DNA of 64,000 nt from Roseibacillus ishigakijimensis (lineage in GTDB: Bacteria > Verrucomicrobiota > Verrucomicrobiia > Verrucomicrobiales > Akkermansiaceae), in contig NZ_JAENIO010000004.1 of the NCBI RefSeq assembly GCF_016595415.1, forward strand, positions 62,001 to 126,000, given 5' to 3'. Below the pieces are notes generated by a model. It had not been told where the DNA came from, ran no database searches, and saw nothing but the letters and a program-made list of their open reading frames with translations. A program made the translations under genes and the position numbers. This document shows positions 42,410 through 51,803 of the stretch, piece after piece (within the stretch, counting starts at the first letter, position 1; every line of letters starts with the position of its first letter).

Positions 42410-43189
42410 ATGAATATGAACACCCGCACCCAACTCCTCGCCCTCGCCTGCTCAGGTCTTGGCCCACTCTCCGCCAATCATCTCTTCGACCCCGTCGCCG
42501 ACGATCAACTGCGTGAACTCGCCGCGGATCGGCCGGACGCCACCGAGAGCCCCCAGACCGTCGACGCCGGGCGTTTCCAACTGGAGGCCTCCCTCTACGA
42601 CTACCGCCGCCACAAGGGAGAAGAAAGCCACACCTTCGGCTCCCTCACCGCCAAGGTCGGGCTCACGGACTCCTCCGACCTGCAATTCGTCTGGGACAGC
42701 TACTCCCGCACGGACTCCGGCGCCGAGGGCTCGGGCGACCTGACCATCCGCTACAAGCACAACCTGTGGGGAAACGAAGGTGGCGGGACCGCCTTCGCGC
42801 TCTTTCCTTTTGTCAAAATTCCCACCGGCGGCGAGCTTTCCAATGACCAATGGGAAGGCGGCCTCATCCTCCCCTTCAGCACCAGTCTGGCCCAGGGAGT
42901 GGGACTGGGGCTCATGGCGGAAATCGACTATCTGTATGAGGAAGAGGAGGGGAACCACGCCTTTGCCTTCGTCCACACTGCGGTCCTGGGCTTCGATCTC
43001 AGCGAGCGCCTGGGCCTTTTCACGGAATACATTGGCACGGCGGGAGAAGGTTTCTACGAAGCTTCACTGGCTGCCGGGCTCACCTACCAAGTCCATGAAC
43101 ATCTCCTCCTCGATGCGGGAGCCACCTTCGGCCTCACCGACGAAGCCGAGGACCTGGGACTCTTCACCGGATTCACCATCCGCTACTAG
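42410..43189 (+). CDS. Outer-membrane beta-barrel-type protein in the metal-transport locus
   Basis: A 259-residue secreted protein (signal MNMNTRTQLLALACSGLGPLSA) whose body alternates polar and hydrophobic residues with short turns (FGSLTAKVGLTDSSDLQFVWDSY, DLTIRYKHNLWGNEGG, YVAASLAAGLTYQVHEHLLL) and ends in an aromatic residue (FTIRY). That is the pattern of an outer-membrane barrel like the 'MetA-pathway' or transporter group. It lies 87 bases after the binding protein and 63 before the ATPase, so it may be the outer-membrane entry route for the metal. The role is inference. Confidence 0.75.
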   Translation: MNMNTRTQLLALACSGLGPLSANHLFDPVADDQLRELAADRPDATESPQTVDAGRFQLEASLYDYRRHKGEESHTFGSLTAKVGLTDSSDLQFVWDSYSRTDSGAEGSGDLTIRYKHNLWGNEGGGTAFALFPFVKIPTGGELSNDQWEGGLILPFSTSLAQGVGLGLMAEIDYLYEEEEGNHAFAFVHTAVLGFDLSERLGLFTEYIGTAGEGFYEASLAAGLTYQVHEHLLLDAGATFGLTDEAEDLGLFTGFTIRY

Positions 43190-43252
43190 CGCAATCACCC
43201 CAGGTGGCAACCGTTCATTGCGGGTCGCCTCTTCCTCTGATAGAAAAATGGC

Positions 43253-44080
43253 ATGAAGTCCTTGGCCAAAACCTTCTCTCCCCGGGGCGACGCGGCGGGG
43301 CCGACCCTCTCGGACCACCCGAAGGAGGTTCCCCTCGCGGTGCACGATCTGACGGTCGCCTACCACCGGAAGCCCGTGCTCTGGGACCTGGACCTGGACA
43401 TTCCGGACGGCAAGCTGGTGGGCATCGTGGGGCCGAACGGAGCCGGCAAGTCCACTTTGCTCAAGGCCTGCCTGGAGCTCATCCCGCGCACCTCCGGCGA
43501 GGTCGCCATCTACGGCGAGCCCTACAAGAAACAGCGCCAGCTGGTGGGCTACGTGCCGCAGCGGGAAAGCGTGGACTGGGACTTCCCGGTGAGCGCCCTC
43601 GACGTCGTCGCCATGGGCACCTACCGCAAACTGGGCTGGCTCAAGCGCGTGGGCAAGCGCGAGCGAGAGATCGCCCGTAAGGCCCTCGAGCAGGTCGGCA
43701 TCGGCGAGCTGGCCGACCGGCAGATTTCCCAACTCTCCGGCGGGCAGCAGCAGCGGGTCTTTCTCGCCCGCGCGCTCGCCCAGGACGCCCAGCTCTACTT
43801 CATGGACGAGCCCTTTGCCGCCGTCGATGCCGCCACCGAACAAGCCATCGTCAAGCTCCTGCAAGAGCTCAATGCCCGGGGCAAAACCTGCCTCGTGGTC
43901 CACCACGACCTCGCCACCGTGGCCCGCTACTTCGATTGGGTCATTCTGCTCAATATGCGGGTGGTGGCCTCCGGTCCCACCAGCGAGGTTTTCACCCCCG
44001 AGAACCTCGAAAAGACCTACGGAGGTCAACTGAATCTCCTCAATCAAGCTGTGCAAGCCCTCCGGGATATCACGAAATAG
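43253..44080 (+). CDS. Metal ABC transporter ATPase (TroB/MntB-like)
   Basis: A 275-residue ATPase with Walker A GPNGAGKS at 60-67, [15 protein letters not shown] near 160, Walker [12 protein letters not shown] and the His switch VHHDLATV. The [23 protein letters not shown] block is characteristic of manganese/zinc ABC ATPases of this cluster. An N-terminal extension of about 30 residues is unusual. It pairs with the two permeases downstream, although a sulfatase gene and a Uma2 gene intervene. Confidence 0.93.
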   Translation: MKSLAKTFSPRGDAAGPTLSDHPKEVPLAVHDLTVAYHRKPVLWDLDLDIPDGKLVGIVGPNGAGKSTLLKACLELIPRTSGEVAIYGEPYKKQRQLVGYVPQRESVDWDFPVSALDVVAMGTYRKLGWLKRVGKREREIARKALEQVGIGELADRQISQLSGGQQQRVFLARALAQDAQLYFMDEPFAAVDAATEQAIVKLLQELNARGKTCLVVHHDLATVARYFDWVILLNMRVVASGPTSEVFTPENLEKTYGGQLNLLNQAVQALRDITK

Positions 44081-44087
44081 TTGTTCC

Positions 44088-45503
44088 ATGATCAAACGAT
44101 TCCTCTTCCTCCTCACCACCAGTGGCCTCCTGGCGGCCGAGCGCCCCAACGTCCTTCTCCTCTGTATCGACGACCTGCGCCCGGAGCTGGCCAGCTTTGG
44201 TGCCGACTACATCCAGTCGCCCCACATTGACGCCCTCGCCGCGCGGGGCCGCGCCTTCACCCGCCACTACGTGCAGGCTCCCACCTGCGGGGCCTCGCGC
44301 TACACCCTGTTGACCGGCCGTTACGGCCCCTATGGCAACCGTTCCCTCTTTGAAAGGGGGAAAAAGATCGCGGCGGGCGAAGAAGTCAGCCCCTCCCTGC
44401 CGGCCTGGTTTCGCGAACATGGCTACACCACCGTCTCAGTGGGCAAGGTCTCCCACCACCCCGGGGGCCGGGGCGGTCCGGATTGGGATACGGAAGAAGA
44501 AAAGGAAATGCCCCTGAGCTGGGACCGCCACCTCATGCCCACCGGCCCCTGGCAACACCCCCGCGGAGCCATGCACGGCCTCGCCAATGGCGAAATCCGC
44601 TCCCAGGTGCACAAGGGCAGCATGGATGTCTACCAAGCCTTCGACGGCCCCGATACCAGCTACCCGGACGGGCTCATTCTGGAGGAATCCCGCAAGCAAC
44701 TGGCCGACCTCACGGACCAGGACGAGCCCTTCTTCCTCGCCGTCGGCTTCATCCGCCCCCACCTGCCCTTCGGCGCTCCCGCAAAATATTATGAACCCTA
44801 CCGCGAGGCCGAACTGCCGCCCACCCCGCACCCGGAGAAGCCGGACTGGCGCTCCACCTGGCATGACTCGGGAGAATTCCGCGGCCAATACACCACCTGG
44901 GGCCGCGAGCCCAACGAGGATGCCGAGCTGGCCCTCGAGCTGCGCAAGCACTACGCCGCCTGCGTGACCTACGTCGACAGCATGGTGGGCGAGCTTCTTA
45001 CCCAGCTGGAAGAAAGCCCGGCCGGGAAAAACACCATCGTCGTGCTTTGGGGGGACCACGGCTGGCACCTCGGCGAGCACGCCATCTGGGGCAAGCATGC
45101 CCTCTTCGAGGAATCCCTGCGCTCCCCCCTCATCATCAGCCATCCCGACCTGACTCAACCCGGGAAAAAGACGCGCGCCCTCAGCGAGACCATCGACATT
45201 TACCCCACCCTCTGCGACCTCGCGGGGATTGCCCAGCCAGAGACCCTCCACGGGCGCTCCCTGCGCCCCCAGCTCGAGGATCCCGCCGCCAGTGGCCAGC
45301 CTGCCCTCTCTTACAAGCACGACGTCCACTCCCTGCGCACCGACCGCTACCGCCTCGTCCTGCACGAAGACGGCTATGCCGAGCTCTATGACGAGCGCGA
45401 CCGCGAGGCTAAAAACATCGCCGCTGACCACCCCGAGGTGGTGAACGAGCTGAGTGCAAAACTTCACGCCCGTCTGAAAGACAAGCCCCGCAGCCGCGAA
45501 TAG
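44088..45503 (+). CDS. Secreted type I sulfatase (iduronate-2-sulfatase-like)
   Basis: A 471-residue secreted protein (signal to about residue 17) with the sulfatase core: [14 protein letters not shown] metal-binding Asp pair, formylglycine motif C-G-A-S-R at 67-71 (Cys67; Ala in place of the usual Pro is allowed), [11 protein letters not shown], and [26 protein letters not shown]. It would hydrolyse sulfate esters of sulfated glycans, calcium-dependent, after formylglycine conversion by a separate enzyme not in the window. It sits 7 bases after the metal ATPase and 15 before the permease, so it is co-transcribed with the metal transporter. Confidence 0.92.
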   Translation: MIKRFLFLLTTSGLLAAERPNVLLLCIDDLRPELASFGADYIQSPHIDALAARGRAFTRHYVQAPTCGASRYTLLTGRYGPYGNRSLFERGKKIAAGEEVSPSLPAWFREHGYTTVSVGKVSHHPGGRGGPDWDTEEEKEMPLSWDRHLMPTGPWQHPRGAMHGLANGEIRSQVHKGSMDVYQAFDGPDTSYPDGLILEESRKQLADLTDQDEPFFLAVGFIRPHLPFGAPAKYYEPYREAELPPTPHPEKPDWRSTWHDSGEFRGQYTTWGREPNEDAELALELRKHYAACVTYVDSMVGELLTQLEESPAGKNTIVVLWGDHGWHLGEHAIWGKHALFEESLRSPLIISHPDLTQPGKKTRALSETIDIYPTLCDLAGIAQPETLHGRSLRPQLEDPAASGQPALSYKHDVHSLRTDRYRLVLHEDGYAELYDERDREAKNIAADHPEVVNELSAKLHARLKDKPRSRE

Positions 45504-45518
45504 CCCCCTCTTGCCTCC

Positions 45519-46886
45519 ATGACGCTGGCCGATTTCTGGGACATCCTCACCCTCCGCAACTACAACACCCGGGTAGTGGTCCTCTCCACCACCATCCTCG
45601 GAGTGGCGGCGGGCTTGGTCGGGTCTTTCCTTCTGCTCAGAAAGCGTTCCCTGATGGGCGATGCCCTTTCCCACGCCACCCTACCCGGCATCGCCCTGGC
45701 CTTTGCCCTCATGACCAGCTGGGGCCTGGACGGCAAATCCCTCCCCGCCCTGCTCGCCGGGGCCACCCTCTCCGGCGTGCTGGGCGTCCTCCTCATGCTG
45801 GCCATCCAACGCACCACCCGCCTGCGCGACGATGTCTCCATGGGCTTGGTTCTCTCGGTCTTCTTCGGGCTCGGCGTGGCCCTCCTGGCCATGGTGCAAA
45901 AGCTCCCCAACGCCAGCGCGGCCGGGCTGGAATCCTTCATCTACGGGCAATCGGCCTCCATCGTATGGAATGACTTTCTGCTCATCGCCGCCGTCTCCCT
46001 CCTCATCACCCTGACCACCCTTCTCCTTTTCAAAGAGTTCACTCTCCTTTGCTTCGACGATGGCTTCGCCGCCTCCCAGGGCTGGCCCGCTCTCCTCCTC
46101 GATATCGCTCTCCTCGCCCTCGTCACCGCCGTCACCGTCATTGGGCTGCAATCGGTGGGGCTCATCCTTATCATCGCCTTCCTCATCACCCCCCCGACCA
46201 CCGCCCGCTTCTGGACCGAGCGTCTCTCCCATCTGGCCGTCCTTTCCGGGCTCTTCGGAGCCCTCAGCGGTTGGCTGGGAGCCAGCCTGAGCGCGGCCTA
46301 CGCCAACTTGCCCGCCGGGGCCCTCATCGTGCTGGCCGCCGCCCTCCTCTTCCTCCTCAGCATGATCTTCGCCCCCGCCCGTGGTGTCCTCCCCCGCTTC
46401 CTCCGCCAGCGCCGCCTGCGGCAAAAAGTCGCCCGCCAACACGTCCTGCGCGCCGCTTACGAAATCCTCGAGAGCCAATGCACCCACGAGCAGGACCCGG
46501 CCGGGGGCCACCTCGTCACCAACGCGCCCTTTCCCTTCTCCGCCCTTCTCGCCAAACGAACCTGGTCCCCCCACACCCTGCAGAAAATTCTCCGCTCCGA
46601 GCAACGCCGCGAGCACCTCACCCGCCGCCCCGAGGGCACCATCCTGCTCAGCGAAGCCGGCTTTGGCGAAGCGGCCCGCGTCACCCGCAACCACCGCCTC
46701 TGGGAAGCCTACCTCGTGACCCACGCCGACATCGCCCCCAATCACGTCGACCGCGATGCTGATATGGTTGAACACGTTCTCGAGGCCGACCTCGTCCGTG
46801 AGCTGGAGCGCGTCCTGCGCGACCGCGATGCCTGGGTCGCCATGCCCACCAGCCCGCATGAAATCGAACCCGCCCGCCCCTCCTGA
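45519..46886 (+). CDS. Metal ABC permease fused to a DtxR/MntR-like regulator domain
   Basis: A 455-residue protein. Residues about 1-285 are a TroC/MntC-type permease (about eight membrane segments; LMGDALSHATLPGIALAFAL, VGLILIIAFLITPPTTARF). After a basic linker (RFLRQRRLRQK, about 292), residues about 300-440 resemble DtxR-type regulators: a winged-helix-like part (HVLRAAYEILE ... TWSPHTLQKILRSEQRREHLTRRPEGTILLSEAGF) and the metal-binding dimerisation helix ARVTRNHRLWEAYLVTHADI...NHVDRDADMVEHVL. His, Asp, Glu and His residues of the MntR-like metal site are present. The regulator is thus tethered to the membrane. Whether it binds DNA or regulates transport is unknown. Confidence 0.85.
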   Translation: MTLADFWDILTLRNYNTRVVVLSTTILGVAAGLVGSFLLLRKRSLMGDALSHATLPGIALAFALMTSWGLDGKSLPALLAGATLSGVLGVLLMLAIQRTTRLRDDVSMGLVLSVFFGLGVALLAMVQKLPNASAAGLESFIYGQSASIVWNDFLLIAAVSLLITLTTLLLFKEFTLLCFDDGFAASQGWPALLLDIALLALVTAVTVIGLQSVGLILIIAFLITPPTTARFWTERLSHLAVLSGLFGALSGWLGASLSAAYANLPAGALIVLAAALLFLLSMIFAPARGVLPRFLRQRRLRQKVARQHVLRAAYEILESQCTHEQDPAGGHLVTNAPFPFSALLAKRTWSPHTLQKILRSEQRREHLTRRPEGTILLSEAGFGEAARVTRNHRLWEAYLVTHADIAPNHVDRDADMVEHVLEADLVRELERVLRDRDAWVAMPTSPHEIEPARPS

Positions 46887-46935
46887 GCCCTCTTCTTTCC
46901 TCGCTTTTTCCCCTCATGGACCCCATAGTCTTCTC

Positions 46936-47523
46936 ATGAAAACTCCCGTGGACGGCACCTCTGCCATCGCCATCGAGCCCGGCATCGTCTGGATGAGCGT
47001 GGAAGATTACCTCGCCGCCGAAGAGCGCTCTCTCGAGAAACACGAATACATCGACGGCTATGTCCGCGCGATGGCCGGAGCCTCGAAAAACCACGAGCGG
47101 ATCAGCCTCGACCTCGCCGTCAACCTCGTCTCCCACCTCCGGGGACAGCCCTGCGAAGTCTTCAAAGCCGACATCAAGGTCCATGTGCAAATCCTCGACA
47201 AGCGCTTCTACTTCTACCCCGACCTGGTCGTCACCTGCGACGTCCGCGACAAGGACAACTCGGCACAAGTCGACTTTCCCAAACTGATCGTGGAAGTTTA
47301 CAGCGAAGGCAATCTCGCCGCCGCCCTGGACAAGCTCTCCTCCTACCGAGCCATTCCCACCCTGGAGGAATACGTCCTCATCAGCTGCGATCCCGCCAAG
47401 CCTCTGGTCACCATTTTCCGCCGCGACAACCGCTGGCAACCGGTGCAGTTTTCCGAGGGCGAGCTCCAGCTCGACTCGATCCACTACCGTCTCCCCTTCG
47501 CCGACCTCTACGCTCGCCTGTGA
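46936..47523 (+). CDS. Uma2-family restriction-endonuclease-like protein
   Basis: A 195-residue cytoplasmic protein of the Uma2/DUF820 family (PD-(D/E)XK fold). Visible core: MSVEDYLAAEERSLEKHEYIDG, the acidic residue in FYFYPDLVVTCDV and the Glu-x-x motif in PKLIVEVYS. Family members are predicted nucleases of unclear role, common in cyanobacteria and other environmental bacteria. It lies between the two metal permease genes; the stop overlaps the next start (GTGA), so it belongs to the same transcript. Start 46936 gives the family's normal N-terminus. Confidence 0.87.
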   Translation: MKTPVDGTSAIAIEPGIVWMSVEDYLAAEERSLEKHEYIDGYVRAMAGASKNHERISLDLAVNLVSHLRGQPCEVFKADIKVHVQILDKRFYFYPDLVVTCDVRDKDNSAQVDFPKLIVEVYSEGNLAAALDKLSSYRAIPTLEEYVLISCDPAKPLVTIFRRDNRWQPVQFSEGELQLDSIHYRLPFADLYARL

Positions 47524-48461
47524 ACTGGACTTCCTTCGATACCTCCATCGTCCTCGTGGGCGTGCTCTGCGCCATGGCCTGCGCCCTGCCGGGCTGCTTC
47601 CTCGTGCTGCGAAAGATGTCCATGATGGGCGACGCCATCAGCCACGCCGTCCTCCCCGGTCTCGCGATGGCCTTCATCCTCACCGGTTCGCGGGCCAGCT
47701 TCACCATGTTCCTCGGCGCCGCCCTCGTCGGGGTCCTCACCGCCGTCTTCACCCAATGGATTGGCCGCTTTGGCAATGTCGACCGCGGCGCGGCCATGGG
47801 CATCGTCTTCACCACCCTCTTTGCCCTCGGGCTCATCCTCATCCGCAGCGCTGCCGACCATGTCGACCTCGATCCCGGCTGCGTGCTCTACGGAGCCATC
47901 GAGCTGACTCCCTTCGACGAAGTGACCCTCCTTGGCCTCGCTCTCCCCCGCGCGGCCGCAGTCGCGGGCGGGATCTTTTTCCTCAATCTCCTCGTCATTC
48001 TTCTCCTTTTCAAAGAATTCCGACTCAGCGCCTTCGACCCCGGTCTGGCCGACACCCTCGGTTTCTCCTCCCAGCTCTTGCACTACCTCCTCATGGTCCT
48101 CGTCGCTATCACCACCGTGGCTGCCTTCGAGGCCGTGGGCAGCGTGATCGTCATCGCCATGCTCATCGTCCCCCCCGCCACCGCCCTGCTGCTGACCCAT
48201 CGCCTGGGGCTCGTCCTCCTCTTTTCCTGCCTCCTGGCGGCGGCCGCCGCCCTCCTGGGTCACCTCAGCGCCATCACCGTGCCCACCTGGTTCGGCTTCG
48301 CCGACACCAACACCTCCGGGATGATGGCCACCGCCTCGGGCTTCCTTTTCCTCCTCGTCTGGCTGGGAGGTCTTGTGCAAAAAAGTCTGCACCGACGCAA
48401 CCAGCCAACTCCTCACTCCACCCCTTCGCCAAAATCGCGCGACCTTCTCAGTCCCCACTGA
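47520..48461 (+). CDS. Metal ABC permease (TroD-like)
   Basis: A 313-residue permease with about eight to nine membrane segments and the family strings MMGDAISHAVLPGLAMAFILTG and AVGSVIVIAMLIVPPATALLLTHRL. Paralogous to the permease half of the gene two positions upstream, so the importer probably uses a heterodimeric membrane pair. Starts with GTG overlapping the Uma2 stop. A charged cytoplasmic tail ends the protein. Last gene of the metal locus. Confidence 0.92.
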   Translation: MNWTSFDTSIVLVGVLCAMACALPGCFLVLRKMSMMGDAISHAVLPGLAMAFILTGSRASFTMFLGAALVGVLTAVFTQWIGRFGNVDRGAAMGIVFTTLFALGLILIRSAADHVDLDPGCVLYGAIELTPFDEVTLLGLALPRAAAVAGGIFFLNLLVILLLFKEFRLSAFDPGLADTLGFSSQLLHYLLMVLVAITTVAAFEAVGSVIVIAMLIVPPATALLLTHRLGLVLLFSCLLAAAAALLGHLSAITVPTWFGFADTNTSGMMATASGFLFLLVWLGGLVQKSLHRRNQPTPHSTPSPKSRDLLSPH

Positions 48462-48606
48462 ACAAAGAAGCGCTTCCAACAGTCCCCCCACAGGGCCCCG
48501 CGCAAAAATTTCCAAGTCTCTCCTGTATTTCGCGCGCATTGTGGCAAAATACGGTGAAGAAAGTCTCCCCCGGCGACGTCTCTCCTCCACCCTCTCAATC
48601 GACCTC

Positions 48607-49266
48607 ATGAAAACTCCTCTGCTTCTCCTCACCCTCCTGCTCTCCACCCTCCTCGCGGTGGCGGGACCGATTCTGAACATGGACAAGCTCGGCGAACAGC
48701 TCGGCGGCTGGGAAGCCAAAGGCAATCGCGCCGCCGACTACGAGCGTTCCGGCTCCAATTACCGCACCTGGAAGCCGGAAGTCACCCCCATGCCAGACGG
48801 CGGGCTCTTCATCTCCATGCGCATCGACCACTTGCGCGGACTCTTCGCCGCCGACGACCACGCCTCTCTGCAAGTGACTCTCGACAAAAAGGGGAACATC
48901 GTGTCCGCCCAATCCTCAATGGCCTTCCAAGGAAAAAAAATCACCTCCGATGCCATTCGGCAAGGGGCCGACGCCAGCACCGAGGTGATGGGCGTGCAGC
49001 AAGTCGCCAAAGTAGGCACCGATCTCCTGGCCGACCTTTCTTCCAAACTCCTGCGGGAAAACGTCGCGGAGCCCGGACGAGTCACCTTCCCGGCCGTCAT
49101 TCACCACAACTACAATCTCCTCTGCCTGGCCACCGGCCTGGTCTCGGAAGCCCAGCTCCCGGCCCATCCGGAAAAAGAAGCCCCCAGCGCGCCTCTGAAC
49201 CTCAACCAGGACAAAGGCACTCAGGAAAAAACGGGCAAATCTTCCACCTTGCCAGTAGGCCAATAA
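48607..49266 (+). CDS. Small secreted protein of unknown function
   Basis: A 219-residue protein with a strong signal peptide (MKTPLLLLTLLLSTLLAVAG). The mature part is mixed alpha/beta with no motif I recognise; the C-terminal ~30 residues are polar (NQDKGTQEKTGKSSTL). It starts 145 bases after the metal locus, long enough for its own promoter. No function can be assigned. Confidence 0.75.
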   Translation: MKTPLLLLTLLLSTLLAVAGPILNMDKLGEQLGGWEAKGNRAADYERSGSNYRTWKPEVTPMPDGGLFISMRIDHLRGLFAADDHASLQVTLDKKGNIVSAQSSMAFQGKKITSDAIRQGADASTEVMGVQQVAKVGTDLLADLSSKLLRENVAEPGRVTFPAVIHHNYNLLCLATGLVSEAQLPAHPEKEAPSAPLNLNQDKGTQEKTGKSSTLPVGQ

Positions 49267-49289
49267 TGGCCCCCCTGGTAAGCAGAGAC

Positions 49290-49318
49290 TTGCTTTGTGA
49301 GGGATTCATGCGAATAAT
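49290..49318 (+). promoter_or_regulatory. Candidate sigma-70-type promoter
   Basis: TTGCTT at 49290-49295 and AATAAT at 49313-49318 are separated by 17 bases, 33 bases before the ATG at 49351. Confidence 0.4.
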
Positions 49319-49350
49319 CTAGCATCAAGCGAAGTCAAATTTCTACCATT

Positions 49351-49887
49351 ATGAAAAACTGGACCCTTTTCCGCAGTCTCGCCTCCGCGGGAGCCTGCCT
49401 GGCCGCCGGAGCGCTCGCCTCCTGCACCCCCTACCCACCCCAAGCGCCCCTGGCCTACGGAGGTCCCCGAATCTCGCCCCCGTCGGACTATCGCAGCGCG
49501 GAGCTCGGCAACGAGGGCTCAGACTACCGCGAGGCCGGTAGCGGAGGGTCGAGCTACCAGCCCCCTTCCCGCTTGAACAACAATAGCTCCGCCTCCCAAT
49601 CCCGACCTGGCTACCAACCTCCCGCGCCCTCTCCGGCCACAAGCGAGAATCGCCCCGCCCAAACCAGCTCGGGAGAAATCCCAGTGGCGATGAGCAGCCT
49701 GAAACCAAACACCGTCATCTCCCCCTACCCTCCCTACAACGTGCTCGACACCACGGGAGCCAGCTCGGGTGACAAACTCTGCGACCCCTCCACCATCCCC
49801 ATCGACCCCGCCACCGGCAAGCCCTACGTAGACCCCGCCACCGGACTGCCCGACGTCAAGCGGGGCAAATACTTCATTGTGCCCTGA
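49351..49887 (+). CDS. Proline/serine-rich lipoprotein of unknown function
   Basis: A 178-residue lipoprotein (signal with Cys25 in GALASC). The mature part is low complexity, rich in Pro, Ser, Gly, Asn and Tyr to about residue 110, then ends with a small ordered piece containing IPIDPATGKPYVDPATGLPD, a tandem DPATG repeat. It is probably a flexible surface or periplasmic anchor. Family not recognised. Confidence 0.75.
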   Translation: MKNWTLFRSLASAGACLAAGALASCTPYPPQAPLAYGGPRISPPSDYRSAELGNEGSDYREAGSGGSSYQPPSRLNNNSSASQSRPGYQPPAPSPATSENRPAQTSSGEIPVAMSSLKPNTVISPYPPYNVLDTTGASSGDKLCDPSTIPIDPATGKPYVDPATGLPDVKRGKYFIVP

Positions 49888-49908
49888 CCTCCCCAGAGGA
49901 GCGGCTCC

Positions 49909-51012
49909 CTACCAATCTCCCCGCTCTTCCTTGTCGAGCTCGACCCGATCCGCCCAATTGCGGGCCTTCACCTTGCGGTCGCGCTTAGCCCAGCGCTCGG
50001 TGGCCATCTGGCGCTTCTTCTGCCGCCGTTTCAGTTCTTCAATCTCGATTTCGAGGTTGAGGAAGCTCTCGTAGCGAGCGGGGTCGAGTTCTCCCGCCTC
50101 CACCGCAGCCACGATGGCACAGCCGGCATCTTTCTCGTGGCGACAATCCGAGAAGCGGCACTGACGGGTCAACTCCTCAATATCAGCAAAGCTCTCCCGC
50201 AATGTCGCCTCATCAGTCCACATCTGCACCTCCCGGATGCCGGGGTTATCGATGAGCATGCCTCCCTCCGGCAGGAGCACGAGCTCACGCCAACTGGTGG
50301 TGTGCCGCCCCTTGCCAGTGACCTCATTCACCTCACCGGTCAATAGATCATCCCGCTCAAGGAGCTGGTTGACGAGAGTCGATTTTCCCACCCCGCTGGA
50401 GCCAACCAGGGCCAGGGTGACCCCTTCCGTGAGATAGCTCTTGAGGACCTCTAGGCCCGTTCCTTCCAACGCACTGGCCCCCCTCACCTCGATGCGGGCG
50501 TCCAAGTCCTTCACGGAAGCGACCAATTCCGCCATCTCCTCCTCACTGACGAGGTCGGCCTTGTTGACGAGCAACACGCCCCGGGCACCACTCTTTCCGA
50601 TCAGGGTCAGGTAGCGCTCCAAGCGGCGGAGATTGAAGTCAGCCACTGCATCGGTGACCACCACCACAAGATCGACATTGGCCGCGATGACCTGCTCTTC
50701 GGAAGAATTTCCCGGTTTTTTGCGGGAAAAAGTGGTGCGACGCTCCAGACGAGCCCGGATGATGTGCTCGTCGCCATCATCCTGCACTTCCACAGCCACC
50801 CAGTCGCCCACTGCCGGGAGCTCGGCATCACAACTGGCCGCGTGCCACACCTTCCCGCCCGTCACCACCTCCAACTCATCCCCCCCTTCCAGCCAAGCGC
50901 GAAAATTAATCTTGGTCTCCTCCACCAGACGCGCGGGCACCCAGCCCTTCTTGCGATAGGGGGCAAATTGTTCCTCAAAAAAGTCGCTCCAGCCGATTTC
51001 TTGCAAAGTCAC
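49909..51012 (-). CDS. rsgA: Small ribosomal subunit biogenesis GTPase RsgA
   Basis: Circularly permuted GTPase that helps mature the 30S subunit. The chosen GTG at 51012 gives 367 residues. Visible: an OB-fold N-terminus, NKADLVS (G4), the P-loop GSSGVGKSTLVN (G1) after it, DNPGIRE (G3) and the zinc-binding CRFSDCRHEKDAGC. The C-terminus is highly basic (RQKKRQMATERWAKRDRKVKAR). Divergent from the PdeM-type gene, with an 89-base gap. A longer in-frame extension to 51165 would run into that gene and is unlikely. Confidence 0.94.
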   Translation of the reverse strand: MTLQEIGWSDFFEEQFAPYRKKGWVPARLVEETKINFRAWLEGGDELEVVTGGKVWHAASCDAELPAVGDWVAVEVQDDGDEHIIRARLERRTTFSRKKPGNSSEEQVIAANVDLVVVVTDAVADFNLRRLERYLTLIGKSGARGVLLVNKADLVSEEEMAELVASVKDLDARIEVRGASALEGTGLEVLKSYLTEGVTLALVGSSGVGKSTLVNQLLERDDLLTGEVNEVTGKGRHTTSWRELVLLPEGGMLIDNPGIREVQMWTDEATLRESFADIEELTRQCRFSDCRHEKDAGCAIVAAVEAGELDPARYESFLNLEIEIEELKRRQKKRQMATERWAKRDRKVKARNWADRVELDKEERGDW

Positions 51013-51101
51013 TCGCGCGAGCCTAGCAAAAGGCAGCTCTCCAGAAAAGATTTTCGCCGAAAAGCAGTGGACGCCGTTCCCCACCCGCGCACAGTGCGCA
51101 G

Positions 51102-51776
51102 GTGTTTCTCGACCTCCCTCCCGGCCGCATCGAACTTCTGGCGGACAAAGCGCTCCTCTTGCCAACGACCAGAGTGCTGGTGCTGGCCGACACCCACTTC
51201 GGTAAGTCCGCCGCCTTCCGTGCCCGCGGCCTCCCCGTCCCGGAAGGTGATACCGCGGCCGACCTGGCCCGCCTCGACCAGCTGCTGGCGGATACCCGGG
51301 CCACGGAACTCGTCATCGCCGGCGACCTCCTCCATGCCCGCGTCGGCTGTCAGCCCGAGGTCCTTTCCCTCCTCCTCCCTTGGCTGGCAAAGGCCCCCGT
51401 GCCCATCACCCTGGTGGAGGGGAATCACGATGCCGCCTGCGGAAAAAACCCTCTCGGCCCCGCTCATCCCTTGCTAACGACAGTCACCCGGGAAGGTTTC
51501 CAGATTCGGCACAATCCCGATGAGGTGCTCGGCGAGTCCACTGGCTTTCACCTCGGCGGGCATCTCCACCCTGCCGTGCGCATCAAGGACGGCACCGGCC
51601 CCGGCTTCCGCACCCCGATTTACTGGCTGCGCGGCAATCAATTGGTCCTACCCGCCTTCGGCAGCTTCACCGGAGGGCAATCCTATCCCTACAAAGAGGG
51701 CGAAGACCGCCTCTTCACCCCCTTGAACGGACGGGTGGTCGAGCTGCCCGCCAAGCTTTGGTCGACAGAGAGGTGA
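51102..51776 (+). CDS. pdeM: PdeM-like metallophosphoesterase (ligase-associated DNA damage group)
   Basis: A 224-residue phosphoesterase. Metal-site motifs: ADTHFGKSAAFRARGLPVPEG (D-x-H), GDLLHAR, EGNHDA (GNHD/E) and GGHLHPAV (GHxH). The 'THFGKSAAFR..GLPVPEG' string matches PdeM, which in other bacteria is grouped with a ligase, a helicase and an exonuclease in DNA repair. None of those partners is in the window. Start is a GTG; no strong ribosome binding site. Divergent from rsgA. Confidence 0.88.
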   Translation: MFLDLPPGRIELLADKALLLPTTRVLVLADTHFGKSAAFRARGLPVPEGDTAADLARLDQLLADTRATELVIAGDLLHARVGCQPEVLSLLLPWLAKAPVPITLVEGNHDAACGKNPLGPAHPLLTTVTREGFQIRHNPDEVLGESTGFHLGGHLHPAVRIKDGTGPGFRTPIYWLRGNQLVLPAFGSFTGGQSYPYKEGEDRLFTPLNGRVVELPAKLWSTER

Positions 51777-51803
51777 GCCGCTTTCTCCCCTCTCAGCCCC
51801 TCC

